Notes: generated by a model not told the origin, from the letters alone. A stretch of DNA of 64,000 nucleotides from Vitellaria paradoxa (GCA_019916065.1 CM034236.1:53782690-53846689); one strand, 5' to 3'; counted from the first letter of the stretch, positions 47,538-60,117 are shown. Numbers and translations: made by a program.

Positions 47538-47700
47538 AAACAGTTTTGATTTTGTTTCTAAAAAATCGGTTTTGCTTGCTTTGTAAAGAAGATGGAAAGT
47601 CGCGGAATTAGGTTTTTCTCAAACAGTTTTGATTTTGTTTCTAAAAATCGATTTTGCTTGCTTTATAAAGAAGATAGAAAGTCACGGAAGTTATGAGTAA
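47538..47700. repeat. 83-bp direct duplication
   Basis: AAACAGTTTTGATTTTGTTT begins at 47538 and again at 47621. The following TCTAAAAA..ATCG.TTTTGCTTGCTTT.TAAAGAAGAT.GAAAGTC.CGGAA is shared with few changes. Confidence 0.85.
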
Positions 47701-47878
47701 AATGTGCACTATTTTCGGATAAAACTAACAGTTTTGAAATCTAGTGAAAAACGCGTGATGTCCTTTTTTGTCTTTTTGTTGCAAGTGTGACTTATTCACA
47801 AGTAATTTTTTTTGGGTATGACTTAAATCATTATAAGTTCATAAATAGTGACCGACTTCCAAAAACCCCATTTGATTA

Positions 47879-49960
47879 TTGGGTGGTCTTTTAAATGATT
47901 CTTCGGTTACTCCTTATGTTTTGGGCTTGAACTTCAGAAAGTATCATGGATCATTTGACAAAAACAAACGAGTCCTGGAATGGAGTTTCCCATTACATGG
48001 GTCGTGATATCTAGCTGAGCATCAGTCAAGTTTGCCTCCATCTTTTATTTTTATTTTTCCTTTTAAGTTTCCTTATTTCGCTTTCCCATCTTCTGGAAAA
48101 ATCAATTCTCGCTGTTTGTCTACTAAGTCCTTAACACTTAATCTGTTGTTTTAAATATATTCAAGCCAAGGCAATGAATTTATGATAATGGGTACGTATT
48201 TTTTGAAATATAAAAATAGAATTGAAATATTTGCTTCGGCTCTGATCTTCTTAATTAAGAAATTTTCTTATTGATATTTTAAAAGGATATATATACATAC
48301 ATATATATATATATATATATATTAAAAAAAAAAACAAAGAGTGCAGATCCAGACTCCACAGGACCCCGGACAAAATGGACCAAAATTACAAGTGTGACTA
48401 CTTTGGAAATTCTACAGTTTGTTTGAAGCATCCAAGTCTGCTGAGTATAGTTGAGATGTCTCTTTGTCTGAAGGAAACTCACTACCTGTTGGTCCCTGCC
48501 CCTCTGTTTTACTTGCCACTAACTCTTCCTTCGAATTCTCTGACTGGAACCGTGTGAACAAATTTCCGGCCCAATCAAGAGATTTGGAAATCACACGTGG
48601 AGGAGGTACTACTCAATGACCAAAATGCCCTCCCTGCAACATTAGATTAGAGCGTCAATAAAATTTTCATCCCAATGATTTCGTCACCTCATGCATTGTG
48701 AGTTCTTTATTGTTCCCAAACAAAGGTAGAAGGATGTAAAATCAATCCATAACATGGCTGCAAATAAATGCGATTATCGCTATTTAGAAAATTTAGATCA
48801 TATTATAATTTGTTATGTGACAATCATCATACTAAATTTTAGTTATTGTATATCTGTTATACTCTGTATATATTATATTATATCCATGACAGTTATAATA
48901 ACCGTTACTATTATTTACAATTATGCTAACTTTACTTATAGCTATAGGTGTAGAGTTTTTTCAACTCGAACTAACCTCCATTGTCTTATTTAAATCTATT
49001 TTGATGTTTAAGGTATAAAGCCCACAAGTTTAAATTTATCAAAACGAGTTCATAGGTTATTCAATTAATTAAAAAAAAAAATCTTAAAAGAATTATGGTC
49101 AAAAATATATTATATGCCTATCATTTTAGCTAAAAAAATATTTGACATCTTGTATACCTATCATTTTATATGAATACTCACTATTATGTACTTTAATTTG
49201 AAAAATATATTATTGTCACGTTATTCTTACAATTATTTCTAGTAGATAATTTTGATCAAAAATTATTTTTCATCCTAAACTTTAGATCATTTAACATTTT
49301 AGTCAATATTTGTTGCTTAACTTGGCTTAACTTATTTACAACTCTAATCAAAGCATGGTTTAAGTGTATTTTTAAAGATGTGTAGATTGCTATTAACAGC
49401 ACAAATAAATATCAAGCTCTTCTCTTGATAACTGTACATAACATATATATATATATATATATATATATGCGTGTGTGTGTGTGTGTGTGTGTAAGGGTTA
49501 ATGAAATCAAATGGCCATTTCGGTAATTTTGTTGGGAGAACAACCTACCTCTTCCATTTATTGTCACCTTTTGTTGGCAGGGTGACCGTTGGGATGTTGT
49601 GTTCAGGCTTGGAATAATCTTCGCCCACCCTCTCTTTCTTCTCACAAAGTCTTTGCTTCAAGATACAGAAATACCAACACAAATATAAACGAAGAGAGAG
49701 AATGAGTTACAGAGGAGGTTATATACAATGGAGTGGTGAGAGTTAGCTATCCTCTTAGGTGTCTAACAACCAGTAGGTAAGCCATCTCAAAGTTCTTTAG
49801 ACACCTCTTCTTCAAATCTTAATTCTTTCTTCAATAAGAACATGTACTTATCACCCTCAAAATTGTGATCACACTGGGCAATCCTGAGATACTGACCTCA
49901 ACCTAGTCCCATTCCCAGTTTGAGAAAGTTGCATGAGATTGATATAGCAGCATTGCAGAG
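47879..49960. other. intergenic region and COBL4 upstream region
   Basis: Has (TA) tracts near 48298-48322 and a compound (TA)(TG) tract at 49441-49492. The interval 49650-49960 should contain the COBL4 promoter and leader. TATATAC at 49720-49726 and ATATAAA at 49683-49689 are the only TATA-like choices I see. A minus-strand open segment at 48412-48597 is listed separately. Confidence 0.5.
48412..48597 (-). other. possible terminal exon or gene fragment
   Basis: An open minus-strand stretch of about 60 codons reads in part SLDWAGNLFTRFQ, SKEELVASKTEG and FPSDKETSQLYSAD, and ends LDASNKL at TAG (48412). Its composition (acidic, Ser/Glu/Lys-rich, few rare residues) looks like real protein rather than AT noise. 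A stop just upstream means it would need an acceptor near 48597-48600 (ATTGAG|TA), which is weak. No other exon was found. It could be a captured fragment of a gene elsewhere. Confidence 0.3.
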
Positions 49961-52854
49961 ATGAGATTTGTTGCCACAGTTCTCTTCTCCTTTGTTGTAT
50001 TTTTTTCTCATGCGGGTAAGCTTTTCAATTATTTTACTCTCAAGCTTCTGTTTGGATTCAATTTATATCTGTTTATTCAATTCTCTGTCTTAATTGTTTT
50101 GCATTGCAGCTGCATATGATCCTTTAGATCCCACTGGGAATGTAACAATCAAATGGGATATAATTTCCTGGACCCCCGATGGCTATGTGGTGAGTAACTC
50201 AACGAAGTCTTAATCTTAAATTAATTGAGGTTGGTTACTTTGATATCTTTCTCTGTATTTATTTATGTCACATATTATTTTTTTTATATAATATTAAATC
50301 TAACTTTGATCCTCTTTACCCTTTCTATTTGAATCGACTCACTTGTCCTTACTGGTACATCTTTAAATTTACGTTAAATCTATACAAATCATCTAAAACA
50401 GTATTTTTTTAAAACTTTTCTTGTATTGATGCCCCTTAACATTCTTTCGAATATATTCATTTTTTATCCAATTTTTTCTTGTATTAACACACATCATCCT
50501 TAACATATTTATTTCTGCTACACTATCTTGTGAGAATGGTATGGTATTTTCTTAATAATCTAATATTTTATATTATAAAACACAGTTGGTCTTATGATTA
50601 TTCTGTAAAATTTCCTTTCTACTTAATATGTATTCTCCGTCACACAAGACATCTGATACACTTTACTATTTTAATCATTCAACTCAAATCAAATCCATGA
50701 ATAACATCCTATTCAATTACTCAATCAAATATATCGAATCCCAAGGCTAAATGGTGAGTGTTGCAACAATCAATTTCATGAATAATATTCTCTTTATAGT
50801 CAGATAATTCCCTTTTGGATAATACTATGCATATAGAAATAATGCCAAAAAAAATCTAGCAAAGTGATGCGACTTAAATATGAATTTATCATTGAAAAAA
50901 AAATTCATTCAGATATAATTCATTTACAAGACTGCAACTTACAGTGTTTTTTTTTTTTGTCAAATCAAATTTTTGTTAAACTAGAATTTTCGTTCTTTTA
51001 CGTAGTTAAAACTGACCTGGGATTTTTTTGGTGGGTTGTTTACCAGGCAGCGGTGACAATGAATAATTTTCAGTTGTTCAGACACATAATAAGCCCGGGG
51101 TGGACCTTGGGATGGACATGGGCAAAGAAAGAAGTGATATGGACCATGAATGGGGCTCAAACCACCGAGCAAGGTGACTGCTCCAAGTTCAAAGGCAACG
51201 TACCACATTGCTGCAAGAAGACTCCCACCGTCGTAGACTTGCTTCCCGGTGTACCTTACAACCAGCAATTCCAGAACTGCTGCAAAGGAGGGGTGGTCGC
51301 ATCTTGGGGCCAAGACCCTTCAGCCTCTGTCTCAGCCTTCCAGGTCAGCGTTGGGCTCGCCGGCACCTCAAACAAGACGGTGAAACTTCCCAAGAATTTC
51401 ACCTTGCTAGGCCCCGGACCTGGCTATACTTGCGGCCCTGCAAAGGTTGTGCCTTCCACCGTTTTTCTCACACCTGATCGGCGCAGAAAAACTCAGGCAC
51501 TCAGTAAGTCCTCAAACTCTACTCTTAGACTTATAAAAATTGAGATAAAATATTATTTAATTTATTTTTGGACATTTGGAATGTAATCAACTTATTACAA
51601 AAGACAGAGATGAACAGTAAAAATTATTCAAAATGAATCTATTTGAACGGATTCTGTTCTTTGTTTAAATTTGAAAAATTTTTATTAAAATTTATAAAAA
51701 GTTATTGAAATTTATAAAATATAGAGATTTGTAGAAAATTATAAAAATTTATAGAAATTTAATTCGGAGTAAAAAAAAAATTTGTAAAAATTTACATAGA
51801 ATTATAAAGATTTGTAGAGATTTTTTTCCGTCTTTTCCCAACTAAATTAGGTCTGCTGAATCTTTTTCGTCTGTCTGATTCCACTTGATTAATGTCTGTT
51901 CCTGATTTGATTTGAATTACCTGTGCAGTGACATGGAATGTGACATGCACTTTTTCACAGTTTCTCGCAAGGAAACACCCAAGTTGTTGCGTCTCTTTCT
52001 CATCCTTCTACAATGAGACAATCACTCCTTGTCCTTCCTGTGCTTGTGGCTGCGAAAACAAACACAAATGCGTCAAGTAAGACACTAATTCATGACTCTC
52101 TCTGTATATATACACACACACACCAGAACTTCAATTCTCTCTGATCATTATTGATGGTACTACACAATAATATATACATACATGTGTATATAGGAGCGAT
52201 TCGAAACTTCTTAGTGCGGTTGGAATAAACACTCCAAGAAAAGATGGGGCGCCGCTGCTGCAGTGCACGCACCACATGTGCCCAGTTCGGGTGCACTGGC
52301 ACGTGAAGCTCAACTACAAGGATTACTGGCGCGTCAAAATCGCGGTGACAAACTTCAACTACAGGATGAACTACACCCTCTGGACTCTCGCCATTCAGCA
52401 CCCGAATCTCAACAATGTGACTCGAGTTTTCAGCTTCGAATACAAGCCCCTCGTTCCCTACGAGTCCATCAGTGAGTAGATCCACCCCCCCAGTTTGGAC
52501 ATACTGACAAAGGATGAGTTGTTTTCAAAAAAACTGATTGAACAAATACAAATGTTTTCACGTGCAGATGATACTGGAATGTTCTATGGGATGAAATTCT
52601 ACAATGACCTGCTGATGGAGGCTGGGCCGTCTGGCAATATTCAGTCGGAGGTGCTTCTTCGGAAAGACAAGAACACTTTCACCTTCAAGCAAGGATGGGC
52701 GTTCCCTCGGAAAGTTTACTTCAATGGCGACGAATGCATGCTGCCTCCGCCGGACACCTACCCATTTCTACCAAGCTCTGCCCATCGAAACTTATTCGGG
52801 TTGATCTCTCCTGTAGTTTGTTCGTTGATTTTCTTGTTGATTGGACTCTGGTGA
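49961..52854 (+). CDS. COBL4: COBRA-like GPI-anchored protein, COBL4 (IRX6/BC1) type
   Basis: Role (family knowledge): extracellular GPI-anchored protein needed for cellulose deposition in secondary walls of xylem and fibres; Arabidopsis irx6 and rice brittle culm1 are mutants of this clade. Seen: six exons, 49961-50015, 50110-50189, 51047-51503, 51929-52076, 52194-52471 and 52568-52854. All introns are GT-AG and the total is 1305 nt (434 aa). Signal peptide about 1-18; mature start AAYDPLDPTGN. The CBM-like N-terminal half has DCSKFKGNVPHCCKK. The CCVS motif is at 217-220 within a Cys-rich block (CPSCACGCENKHKC), followed by CTHHMCPVRVHWHVK, GMKFYNDLLMEAG, GWAFPRKVYFNGDEC and a C-terminal hydrophobic tail (IFLLIGLW) preceded by small residues, as for GPI attachment. 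ECMLPPPDTYPFLP and FLTPDRRRKTQAL fit COBL4 better than COBRA/COBL1. It is convergent with the next gene. Confidence 0.95.
50190..51046 (+). other. intron 2 of COBL4
   Basis: 857 bp, donor GTGAGT at 50190, acceptor TTTACCAG at 51046. AT-rich; nothing else recognised. The open frame that enters exon 3 from about 50864 is intronic read-through. Confidence 0.85.
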
Positions 52855-53586
52855 TTGTTTTCCCCAAGTTCAATAATCAAGAAGTTTTGATATGGTGGGG
52901 TCTACAGGTACACACAATTTTTTACAAACTCTTTGAAAAGAAAAGACCTGAGTTGTTCCAATGCAGTTTCATGTGATGAATTTGTGAATAGGGACACTAG
53001 ACATGAACTCTATAATGAAATCATCTTGAAACCGTTAAATATTACATTTGATCTGTGTCTTTGCTGTAAGAAAGCGGAGTGTTGTCAAAGTTTTTACTGT
53101 AAATAAATACACTGAATTCACCATAAGTATATATATATATATATATATTTCTTCCCTCTTTTTTAAGCTGCCATAGTTTTCAGCAAGAATCAAAGGGAAA
53201 GGACCATGAACAAAATCAAGCCATACGATGGAAACGTAAAACAAATACCATATATTAGAACTAATTTCTCTCTTTACGGTTTTTGTTCTATGACAATTGT
53301 AACACTTACAAGATGTTGATGAAATTGTACAAACAATAAGATGAAGAACAGTAGTAAACGATAAAATACAAACCAGTATAAAGTTTCAAAGAATTGCGAA
53401 CACCAAAACAACAACTGAAGTTTGCTCCAACTGAGGCACGCCCAAAGAACCTACGCTGCTTGCTGGACATCATTGTCAGGCGCACGGGATGCTTCAATCA
53501 TGGCGCCATAGGCTCTGAGGTTGGAATTATCCAGTAGAAATTTTTGAAAAACAACAGAATTTGCACTCGTACTGGTGAGAAGATTC
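52855..53586. other. shared 3' intergenic region of two convergent COBRA genes
   Basis: 732 bp between the two stop codons, with one (TA) tract near 53128-53149. The 3' UTRs of both genes must share it. Confidence 0.7.
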
Positions 53587-55269
53587 TTAAGCGTATGCAT
53601 AGGTGAGAGCCAAAGACAATAGGGTCAACATTAGTGTAAAGGAAGAGAAACCCAGCCGTGTACTGGTATTTGGCAAATATGGGTAGGCATCAGGCGGTGG
53701 CATGACACAGTTATCACCATTGAAATAGATCCTTCGAGGAAAAGCCCATCCCTTCTCAAAAGTGAAAGTCGATGCATCCTTTCGGAAGAGCAGCTCTGAC
53801 TGTACATTACCTAGAGGGCCAGCTTGTGAGAGCAAGTCGTTATAGAACTTCATCCCCCATAGCATGGCAGTATCATCTGTTTGCAGAAAGACGAGGAAAA
53901 AATATATATATTAGCAGCCACCTCCATTTTCTATGAATAAGTTGTATATAGGAACTAGCATTAACAGTAGCAGAGATAAATTAGTGGAAAATGATCCCAA
54001 GAGTATGGAACAACCAAAGAATGTCTAGAATTTTTATCTCACTTACTTATGGCTGAATAAGGAGTTAATGGCTTGTAGTTGAAGCTGAAAATCTGAGTCA
54101 GGTTGTCAAAGTTGGGGTGTTGGACAACTAAATTCCACTGTGTATAGTTCATCCTGTAATTGAAGTTTGTAATGGTGACTTTCACCCGCCAGTATTCCTT
54201 GTAGTTAACTTTAACATGCCAGTGAACTCGGATAGGGCACATATGGCTTGTACATTGGACCAGCGGCGCAAAGTTATTTTTACCAGCTGCTGAAACAGCA
54301 GAAGCTAAATGTGGTGAATCTGGGCTGTAGGAACGAAAAGAGAAGGGAAACCATGTTAGTGAAGGGTAGAGAAAAAATAATCATGTCAGAAGAATAGGAA
54401 GTGGAAAAGGAAAAGTTGGGAGAGAACATACTCTACACAGCTTCCTGGCTGAGTACTGTTGCTTTTACAGCCACAGGTGCATGTTGGACAAGGGACTATT
54501 GTGTCGTTGTAGAAGGATGAGAGTGAAACACAGCAAGTGGGAGTTTTCTGAGCCAGGAATTGTGAGTAAGTGCACGTAACATTCCATGTCACTGCCACAA
54601 GATAAAAGTACGATCAAATTCCAAAGGTACCAGTTCATATAGCTTCATTATCACACAAAATAGTATGAACAAATTTCTTTTCATCTGGTGGCAATCTTGT
54701 GCTTCTCTAATATTGATACAACATAACATGAACTCTTTTTATAGTAAATCATTAACCATTTGGAAGCATAAATAACACGTGGAAATTCCCCTTCATCTGA
54801 CAGCAATCTCGTGCTTCTCTAATATTTAAACAAAATAACATAAATTTTGAACCGTATGATTATTCAACCTGAAACATTATCACGTCCCATTGCAGTTCAA
54901 GGTCAATCATGTGAAAGTAGCCTATAATTTGGTATTGATTAATCAATATTAACGGCTAAACAGAACTGTGTCATGGTGCTGGTCAATCCCTATTTTTTTT
55001 TGGGGGGGGGGGGGAGGGAAGGAAAATAAATATATGTAAGCAATCTCTAGTATTTGCCAAATAACTTACTCATGGCTTGTGTTACTCTCCTTCCGTCTGC
55101 GCTAACGAATTTGGTGGGTTTGCCAACTTTTGCTGGTCCACAAGTATAACCTGGACCTGGTGCTCTCAAGGTGAAGTTCTTAGGCACTCTCACTGTTTTG
55201 TTAGTGGTTCCAGCTGCACCGACGCTAACCTGAAATGAGCTTGCAGCAGTAGCCGGATCTTGTGCCCAT

Positions 55270-55325
<56 letters not shown>

Positions 55326-57542
55326 AGGCAATAAGTCCACAACCGTTGGATCCTTCTTACAGCAATGTGGAATATTCCCTTTGTATTTTGAACAATCTCC
55401 TTGCTCTGTTGTTTGACCTCCCATCATGCTCCATATCACCTCCTTTTTTGCCCACCTCCATGTTAGTGTCCATCCTGGAGCTTGAATGTGACGATATTGC
55501 TGGAAGTTGAAGATTGTAACCACAGCCTATCGACTCACAATAAGAAACTGATTAGATAATGAAAGGAAGAAACAAATTGAAAGGCTGGCTGAAATGAACA
55601 TGACTTTGAATGCAGAGAATGCCCATTTCTATGAATCAGCTTCTCTAGTGGGATTAAATTAACACTCATAAGAGAAGCAATCCTTGACCTCATTAGGCAC
55701 AAGCGAACATTAAGTTTAACAAGAAATGAAAGTCAACAATGATAAGCAATTATCATTGGAGTAGGACATGTTTATAAGGGGAAAGAAGGAGAGTAGAACA
55801 GGGTTTATAAACATTGAGCATGCACTTTAGAAAAGAAGACAGCTTAGAAACAACAATGATAATGACAGCAACTCTGGAGAATCGGATGGCTAATGCAGCT
55901 TCTTTAAGAACTCATGCTCATGAAACCTCAACTGGAAGAAAAATAAGTTCACTATGTTAAATAATGGAGATGATAGTGCCACAACATCTAGGACAATTAG
56001 TACAAAATGAGGTAAGACTTAAAAGATATATGAGCATCTACTAATGGCATGTTTCTTAATGCGGCATCCTATGTGTACACAGGAATGATAGAATTAAACA
56101 GCACTACAGGAGGATATAGCTTACAGATACTTACAACATAGCCATCAGGAGTCCAGCTCATTACATCCCACTTAATTGTGATATTTCCATTTGGGTCAAG
56201 GGCATCATAGGCTTCTGAAAAAACCAGTTAATTAGGATTAGAAATCTGTGTTCCAACACATAAAAACCCAACATTAACAGAAATTGGAGGCATGAATTAT
56301 CCCCCCCCCCCCAAAACAAAGGTTATCATGAACCGCAAGAAAAGAAGTTCAAGGACTCAAATGGAAATGTTTTGCAATGACCATCTGTAAAAATAAATAA
56401 ATATTGAGTACTTTTAAAATACTGGAAAATCCTACAAATGCCTGCAGAGATATGATTAAAACAGACCTGTAAAAAATATGTAATAAAAATACTGAAAAAT
56501 CGTAAGAATTCCTGCAGAGATAAAATTACAATAGTATAAAGTTGCTGAAGTCACAATTATTGAACAAAGAGATCGTCGAAAAAAAAAAGGTTTGTTTTCT
56601 GATTAAGGAAGGTGAAAGGCCTAGTCAACAAAAAAGAGCCAAACCTCAATTTAGTGTTTATACGCATGCCTTCAAGCTTTGCATTATTTTGATTTTAGAT
56701 ACTTTTCCATATTACAAAAACTCCTACAACCTAATCATGGAATATTGGAGGAACTGGAAAGCATTCTAGAAGAACAAAAAATAACAATAATTAAGAAAAC
56801 AAAATAAAAGGGGAAAAGGCAGTATGACACATTTAGCATATTAGTTGGATTCAAGTTCAAGCAAATCCGATAGTGACATTGAAAATCATTTTACTTATCA
56901 AAAAAAAAAAAAAAAAGGGGGCCAACGACAATCATTTAGATAATAAAGTCAGATACAAAAAATTAAACTAATAGACAAAATGGTAGAAAGATGAGAAAGC
57001 ATAAACATTTATGGCTCCAATTCAAGGATCTTGAAACATTCTTCCTTAAACTGTTAAATCTTTGTCCGTCGTAAGATGCACAAAGTAAGTTAAACGATGA
57101 ATCAATTTACTCCACTCTTCTTCCTCCAAATCCAAATTTGGGTTTGCCCACTAAAACCCATAATCATAATAAACATCAAAACAAATCACGATATATATAT
57201 ATATATATATATATAATTGAATCTTATGGATGGTCAAGGAAAACTCAGTCATTGAATTTACAAATACAGAACAAAAATTTGCCAAATCTCTCAAACATTA
57301 TCACATCCATCGGTCAGTCAATGATAAACCAAGAAGCATTGTCCGAAAGAAATGATATAAATCAACCTAAGTAGCGAAACCCATCGCAGAAATAACGAGA
57401 AACAATCGGCGGGGTTAAAATTTACAAGAAGAGTAAAAGAAGTATGCAAACCTGTTGAAGTGAAGGTGGAGGAAGAAAGCAAGAACGCGACCACTATGGA
57501 GAAGGTAGTGAATTTGGTGAAAGATCTGAAGCAAAAACCCAT
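53587..57542 (-). CDS. COB: COBRA-like GPI-anchored protein, COBRA/COBL1 type
   Basis: Role (family knowledge): plasma membrane/wall GPI-anchored protein that guides cellulose microfibril orientation and anisotropic expansion in growing cells. Seen: six exons on the minus strand, 57452-57542, 56135-56214, 55070-55526, 54432-54591, 54047-54324 and 53587-53876. All introns are GT-AG and the total is 1356 nt (451 aa), the length of COBRA/COBL1. Signal peptide about 1-28; mature start EAYDALDPNGN. DCSKYKGNIPHCCKK, then CCVSLSSFYND with CCVS at 229-232, CPTCTCGCK, DPDSPHLAS and CTSHMCPIRVHWHVK. NDTAMLWGMKFYND and GWAFPRRIYFNGDNCVMPPPDAYPYLP lead to a hydrophobic GPI-type tail. AMLWG and DNCVMPPP separate this clade from COBL4 (GMFYG, DECMLPPP). 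Exon 3 has the same 457-nt length as in COBL4. Whether it is COB or COBL1 proper is unsettled. Confidence 0.93.
54592..55069 (-). other. intron 3 of the COBRA gene
   Basis: 478 bp; contains a G13 tract (55002-55014 on plus) next to T9. An imperfect duplicate of about 40 bases (CATCTG.CAGCAATCT.GTGCTTCTCTAATATT) occurs near 54685-54715 and 54796-54823. Confidence 0.8.
55527..56134 (-). other. intron 2 of the COBRA gene
   Basis: 608 bp with normal splice sites; nothing else recognised. Confidence 0.8.
56215..57451 (-). other. intron 1 of the COBRA gene
   Basis: 1237 bp, donor GTTTGC at 57451, acceptor TTTTTTCAG at 56215. Holds a C12 tract (56301-56312), an A16 run near 56900 and a (TA) tract at 57191-57213. 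The frames at 56542-56769 and 57138-57374 are intronic noise. Confidence 0.8.
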
Positions 57543-60117
57543 TTCTTGTCGTTGCAGATTTTCTTGATCTTGGGTTGGTGGATTTTCTGCCCAAGATCTG
57601 CAACCCCGAGTGCAGAGTGGAGACAGAGAGAGAGGGAGAGAAAGAGAGAGAGAGAGACCGCGGCGGTGGCTGTGTGGGTTTTGCTCACATGGCAGGTCCA
57701 GTTTAATTTGGAGCTTAAGTGGACTGCAAAAAGTTACAACAATTAAAAATAAATAAGTAATAATAATAATAATAATCCGAAAAAAATTAGTAAATAACTA
57801 TGAATTCTGAGATAAATCGATTGGATAACTTTTTACCGTTGGTCTTTTTCATTTTCAAACGAAATTATTGGAGAAAGAAATTTCCATGACAGGTCGCTGT
57901 CGCTGTTGAGAATGACAGCTGAATTAGGGCCGTGGATCTTGTGGAACAGCAACAGCACCGGTGTTGACCGACTGCTTAAAATCAATTCGGCTGGAATTGG
58001 TGGTGGTCCTTTTCTAAGAACTCGACGGTCAGTCATCCTGTCTGTTATTCTACTAGGTGACACAGTCGGTAGCTGTAGCTGCTCTTTTGCCTGCAATATC
58101 GGGCCAACTGTCATTATATTTCTGTTTTTGTAAACAACTAAAGTCGTTTCCGTCAAATATCCACCAAATAAACAATATTAAATACGTTTTATCTTTATTT
58201 TTTTATATTCTATCCCCTCTCATAATAAATAATAAAATTTAAAGTACTAAAAATTTAAAAATAAAATATTTTTCAACAATTTTCATACGAATAACAACTA
58301 ATGACTATTGTTTATTTAAATAATTATATGAAAAGTAACGTTACATAACAAAAAAAATTATTACAAAAAGTTATTATACGAAAATTTTGTGATTTTATGA
58401 CTTAAAAATAATCAACTCACACAATTTTATTTTAATTATACCTTTAACACTGGTTTGGTGGTCAAGTGTGTGTGTGTGTATATATATATATATTTGATAC
58501 ATTAGCATTTTTCTTATATTTACTATTTTTTTCTTTTTATTTTTTATTAAGTGTCAATAAAAAAAGATGTGTAACTAAAAATGAAAAAATTATTTTTTTA
58601 TTTTAAGGAAGGCTATTTATTATTTTATTATCTCATCCAAGAAAAAAAAAGGGGGGTTGGGAGTCTGGTTAATTGCTTATTTACTAAATCAATATAGCAT
58701 TTTATCCACATTTTATTAATTTAGGGTCCTTTTTGCATATGGAATTTTGCATAATTTTATTTGAGTGGTTGCCGACAATGGAAATCAAAAGTAAATAAGG
58801 GGGTTGAGTGAGGGCATAATCAAAGGGAAGGCAGCTAACGTGATGGGTGCTTGTAGCTTAATTGGGGTGGGCCTTGCATTTGAAGATTCTGAGAGCAAAT
58901 AATACACCCTTTCCCAAGTGTCGGCGGAAGAGAAGGGACAATGTAGTCTTTTGGAGCCACCTGCTCTTGTTCTTTTCCTCCTTGATAATTTAAATGAAGA
59001 ATTCTTCTATACCACTGCTATCATCGTCATCATCACCATCACATTTTTGTTCATTCATTAAATTAAATACTTTGGTTGGTTGGTTGGTTATTTCTCTCTT
59101 CACTAATTCATTCAATGAATCTTGCATGAAGCTTTGCACTAAGCTTTCCAATCTCTCATATTTTAAGTGGCTCGGATCAAGCAGGATTATGATCTGATTG
59201 GTGCCCCAACCGTCTGATTGAAAATTGCACCCATTTGGGCTTTTGCAAGTAGTAGTATTCTGTTATTATTTTGAATGTCCTTGTCAGCTAATCCTTTGAT
59301 TGAAGATGAATGGCCCTTGTTTATTCAAAGAGACAGCTCATTTGCTGACACGTGCAATGTTGTCTTTTAGTGGTTAGATTTTTTTTTTTATTTGTGATGA
59401 AGGGGATGTTTGATTGACTAAAATTTACTAAAACCCATCAACTTTTATCAACTTTTTATATTTTTTTCCAGTCAAATTTTACCAGATATCACTTTTACAT
59501 CAAATTTTTAAATTTTTATTGTACCTTTTAGTTAAACTTTTACTAACCAAACACCTCTTAACTGTAAAGCACTCAATATTATTTCATATGGGTTGTTCAT
59601 TTTGCCGATGCCGTAAGAGAATTGCAGGGTGAGTAGCTCTTCCATTTTCCAATCATCTGTAAGGTATAGAAGACGAAAGAAAATAAAGAAACATAATTTT
59701 TTTTTTTAGGAGTGCAAATGTGATAGTTGGAATATATTTTAAATTTGAATATAAAAAGAATTTTGGTATGTATTTTATATACATTGAATGATAGTTCAAA
59801 AAAACTTGATTGAATGGTGTGCATTTTATATAAATACAAATAATAAATATATTAATAAGTTTTATATGTATCTTATTTACTTGTATTATAATATTAAACG
59901 AACCCAAATTCTAAATAGGCTAAGTAAGACATTATTTATGCCAAGAGTCTAATAATACTCGTTACAATCCAGTCCGGTAGACAATCAAACAAGGAAGCAA
60001 ACACAAATTTGGGGAACAAAAAATCAGAAATGCAAATTAAAACTCAAGTTTCTCAGTTATTCGGCTTTTGACAGTCTCCATGCATCAAACTTGCTTCCAT
60101 GCTGTCTCTGGTTCCTT
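57543..60117. other. COBRA upstream region and spacer to the truncated paralogue
   Basis: 57543-57660 is the COBRA 5' leader, with a GA-rich tract at about 57624-57657 (CT-rich in the transcript). Downstream spacer: (TA) tract near 58470-58491, small-repeat debris near 59400-59560. I looked here for exons 5 and 6 of the truncated copy and saw none. Confidence 0.65.

Larger units (their letters stand above)
45840..47869. mobile_element. non-autonomous Mutator-like element (MULE), 2.03 kb
   Basis: Seen: a perfect 9-bp direct repeat ATTTGATTA flanks it (45831-45839 and 47870-47878), the duplication length typical of Mutator elements. The ends are inverted and start with G runs: GGGAAAATTG at the left, GGGGTTTTTGG from the right end. 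They share TTATAAT..TTTAAG, AGTCATACC, an A8-A9 run and AAGTCACA over about 100 bases, with indels. There is no transposase. The interior is mostly a 146-bp tandem array (about 46228-47310), a degenerate short-repeat tract (47327-47536) and an 83-bp direct duplication. The calls of class and borders rest on the exact 9-bp duplication plus the matching ends. TIR identity is only moderate, so the element is old or fast-evolving. Confidence 0.75.

Noticed and set aside
47295..47549. 84-codon open frame rich in Tyr, Phe and Cys
   Set aside because: It is the translation of a short tandem repeat; the frame exists because the repeat lacks stops.
50864..51046. Extra N-terminal coding sequence joined to COBL4 exon 3
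   Set aside because: It is intron read-through; TTTACCAG at 51046 is the acceptor and the preceding exon ends at 50189 in the right phase.
53306..53497. 63-codon minus-strand frame next to the COBRA stop
   Set aside because: It lies in the COBRA 3' UTR and resembles no protein.
57494..57746. Open frames over the COBRA 5' leader
   Set aside because: They translate a GA/CT microsatellite; the true start is the ATG at 57542 followed by a signal peptide.
59500..60117. Missing exons 5 and 6 of the truncated COBRA copy
   Set aside because: I looked for CxxHMCP, WAFPR and DNCVMPPP-like codons on the minus strand here and further down to 57543 and found none.
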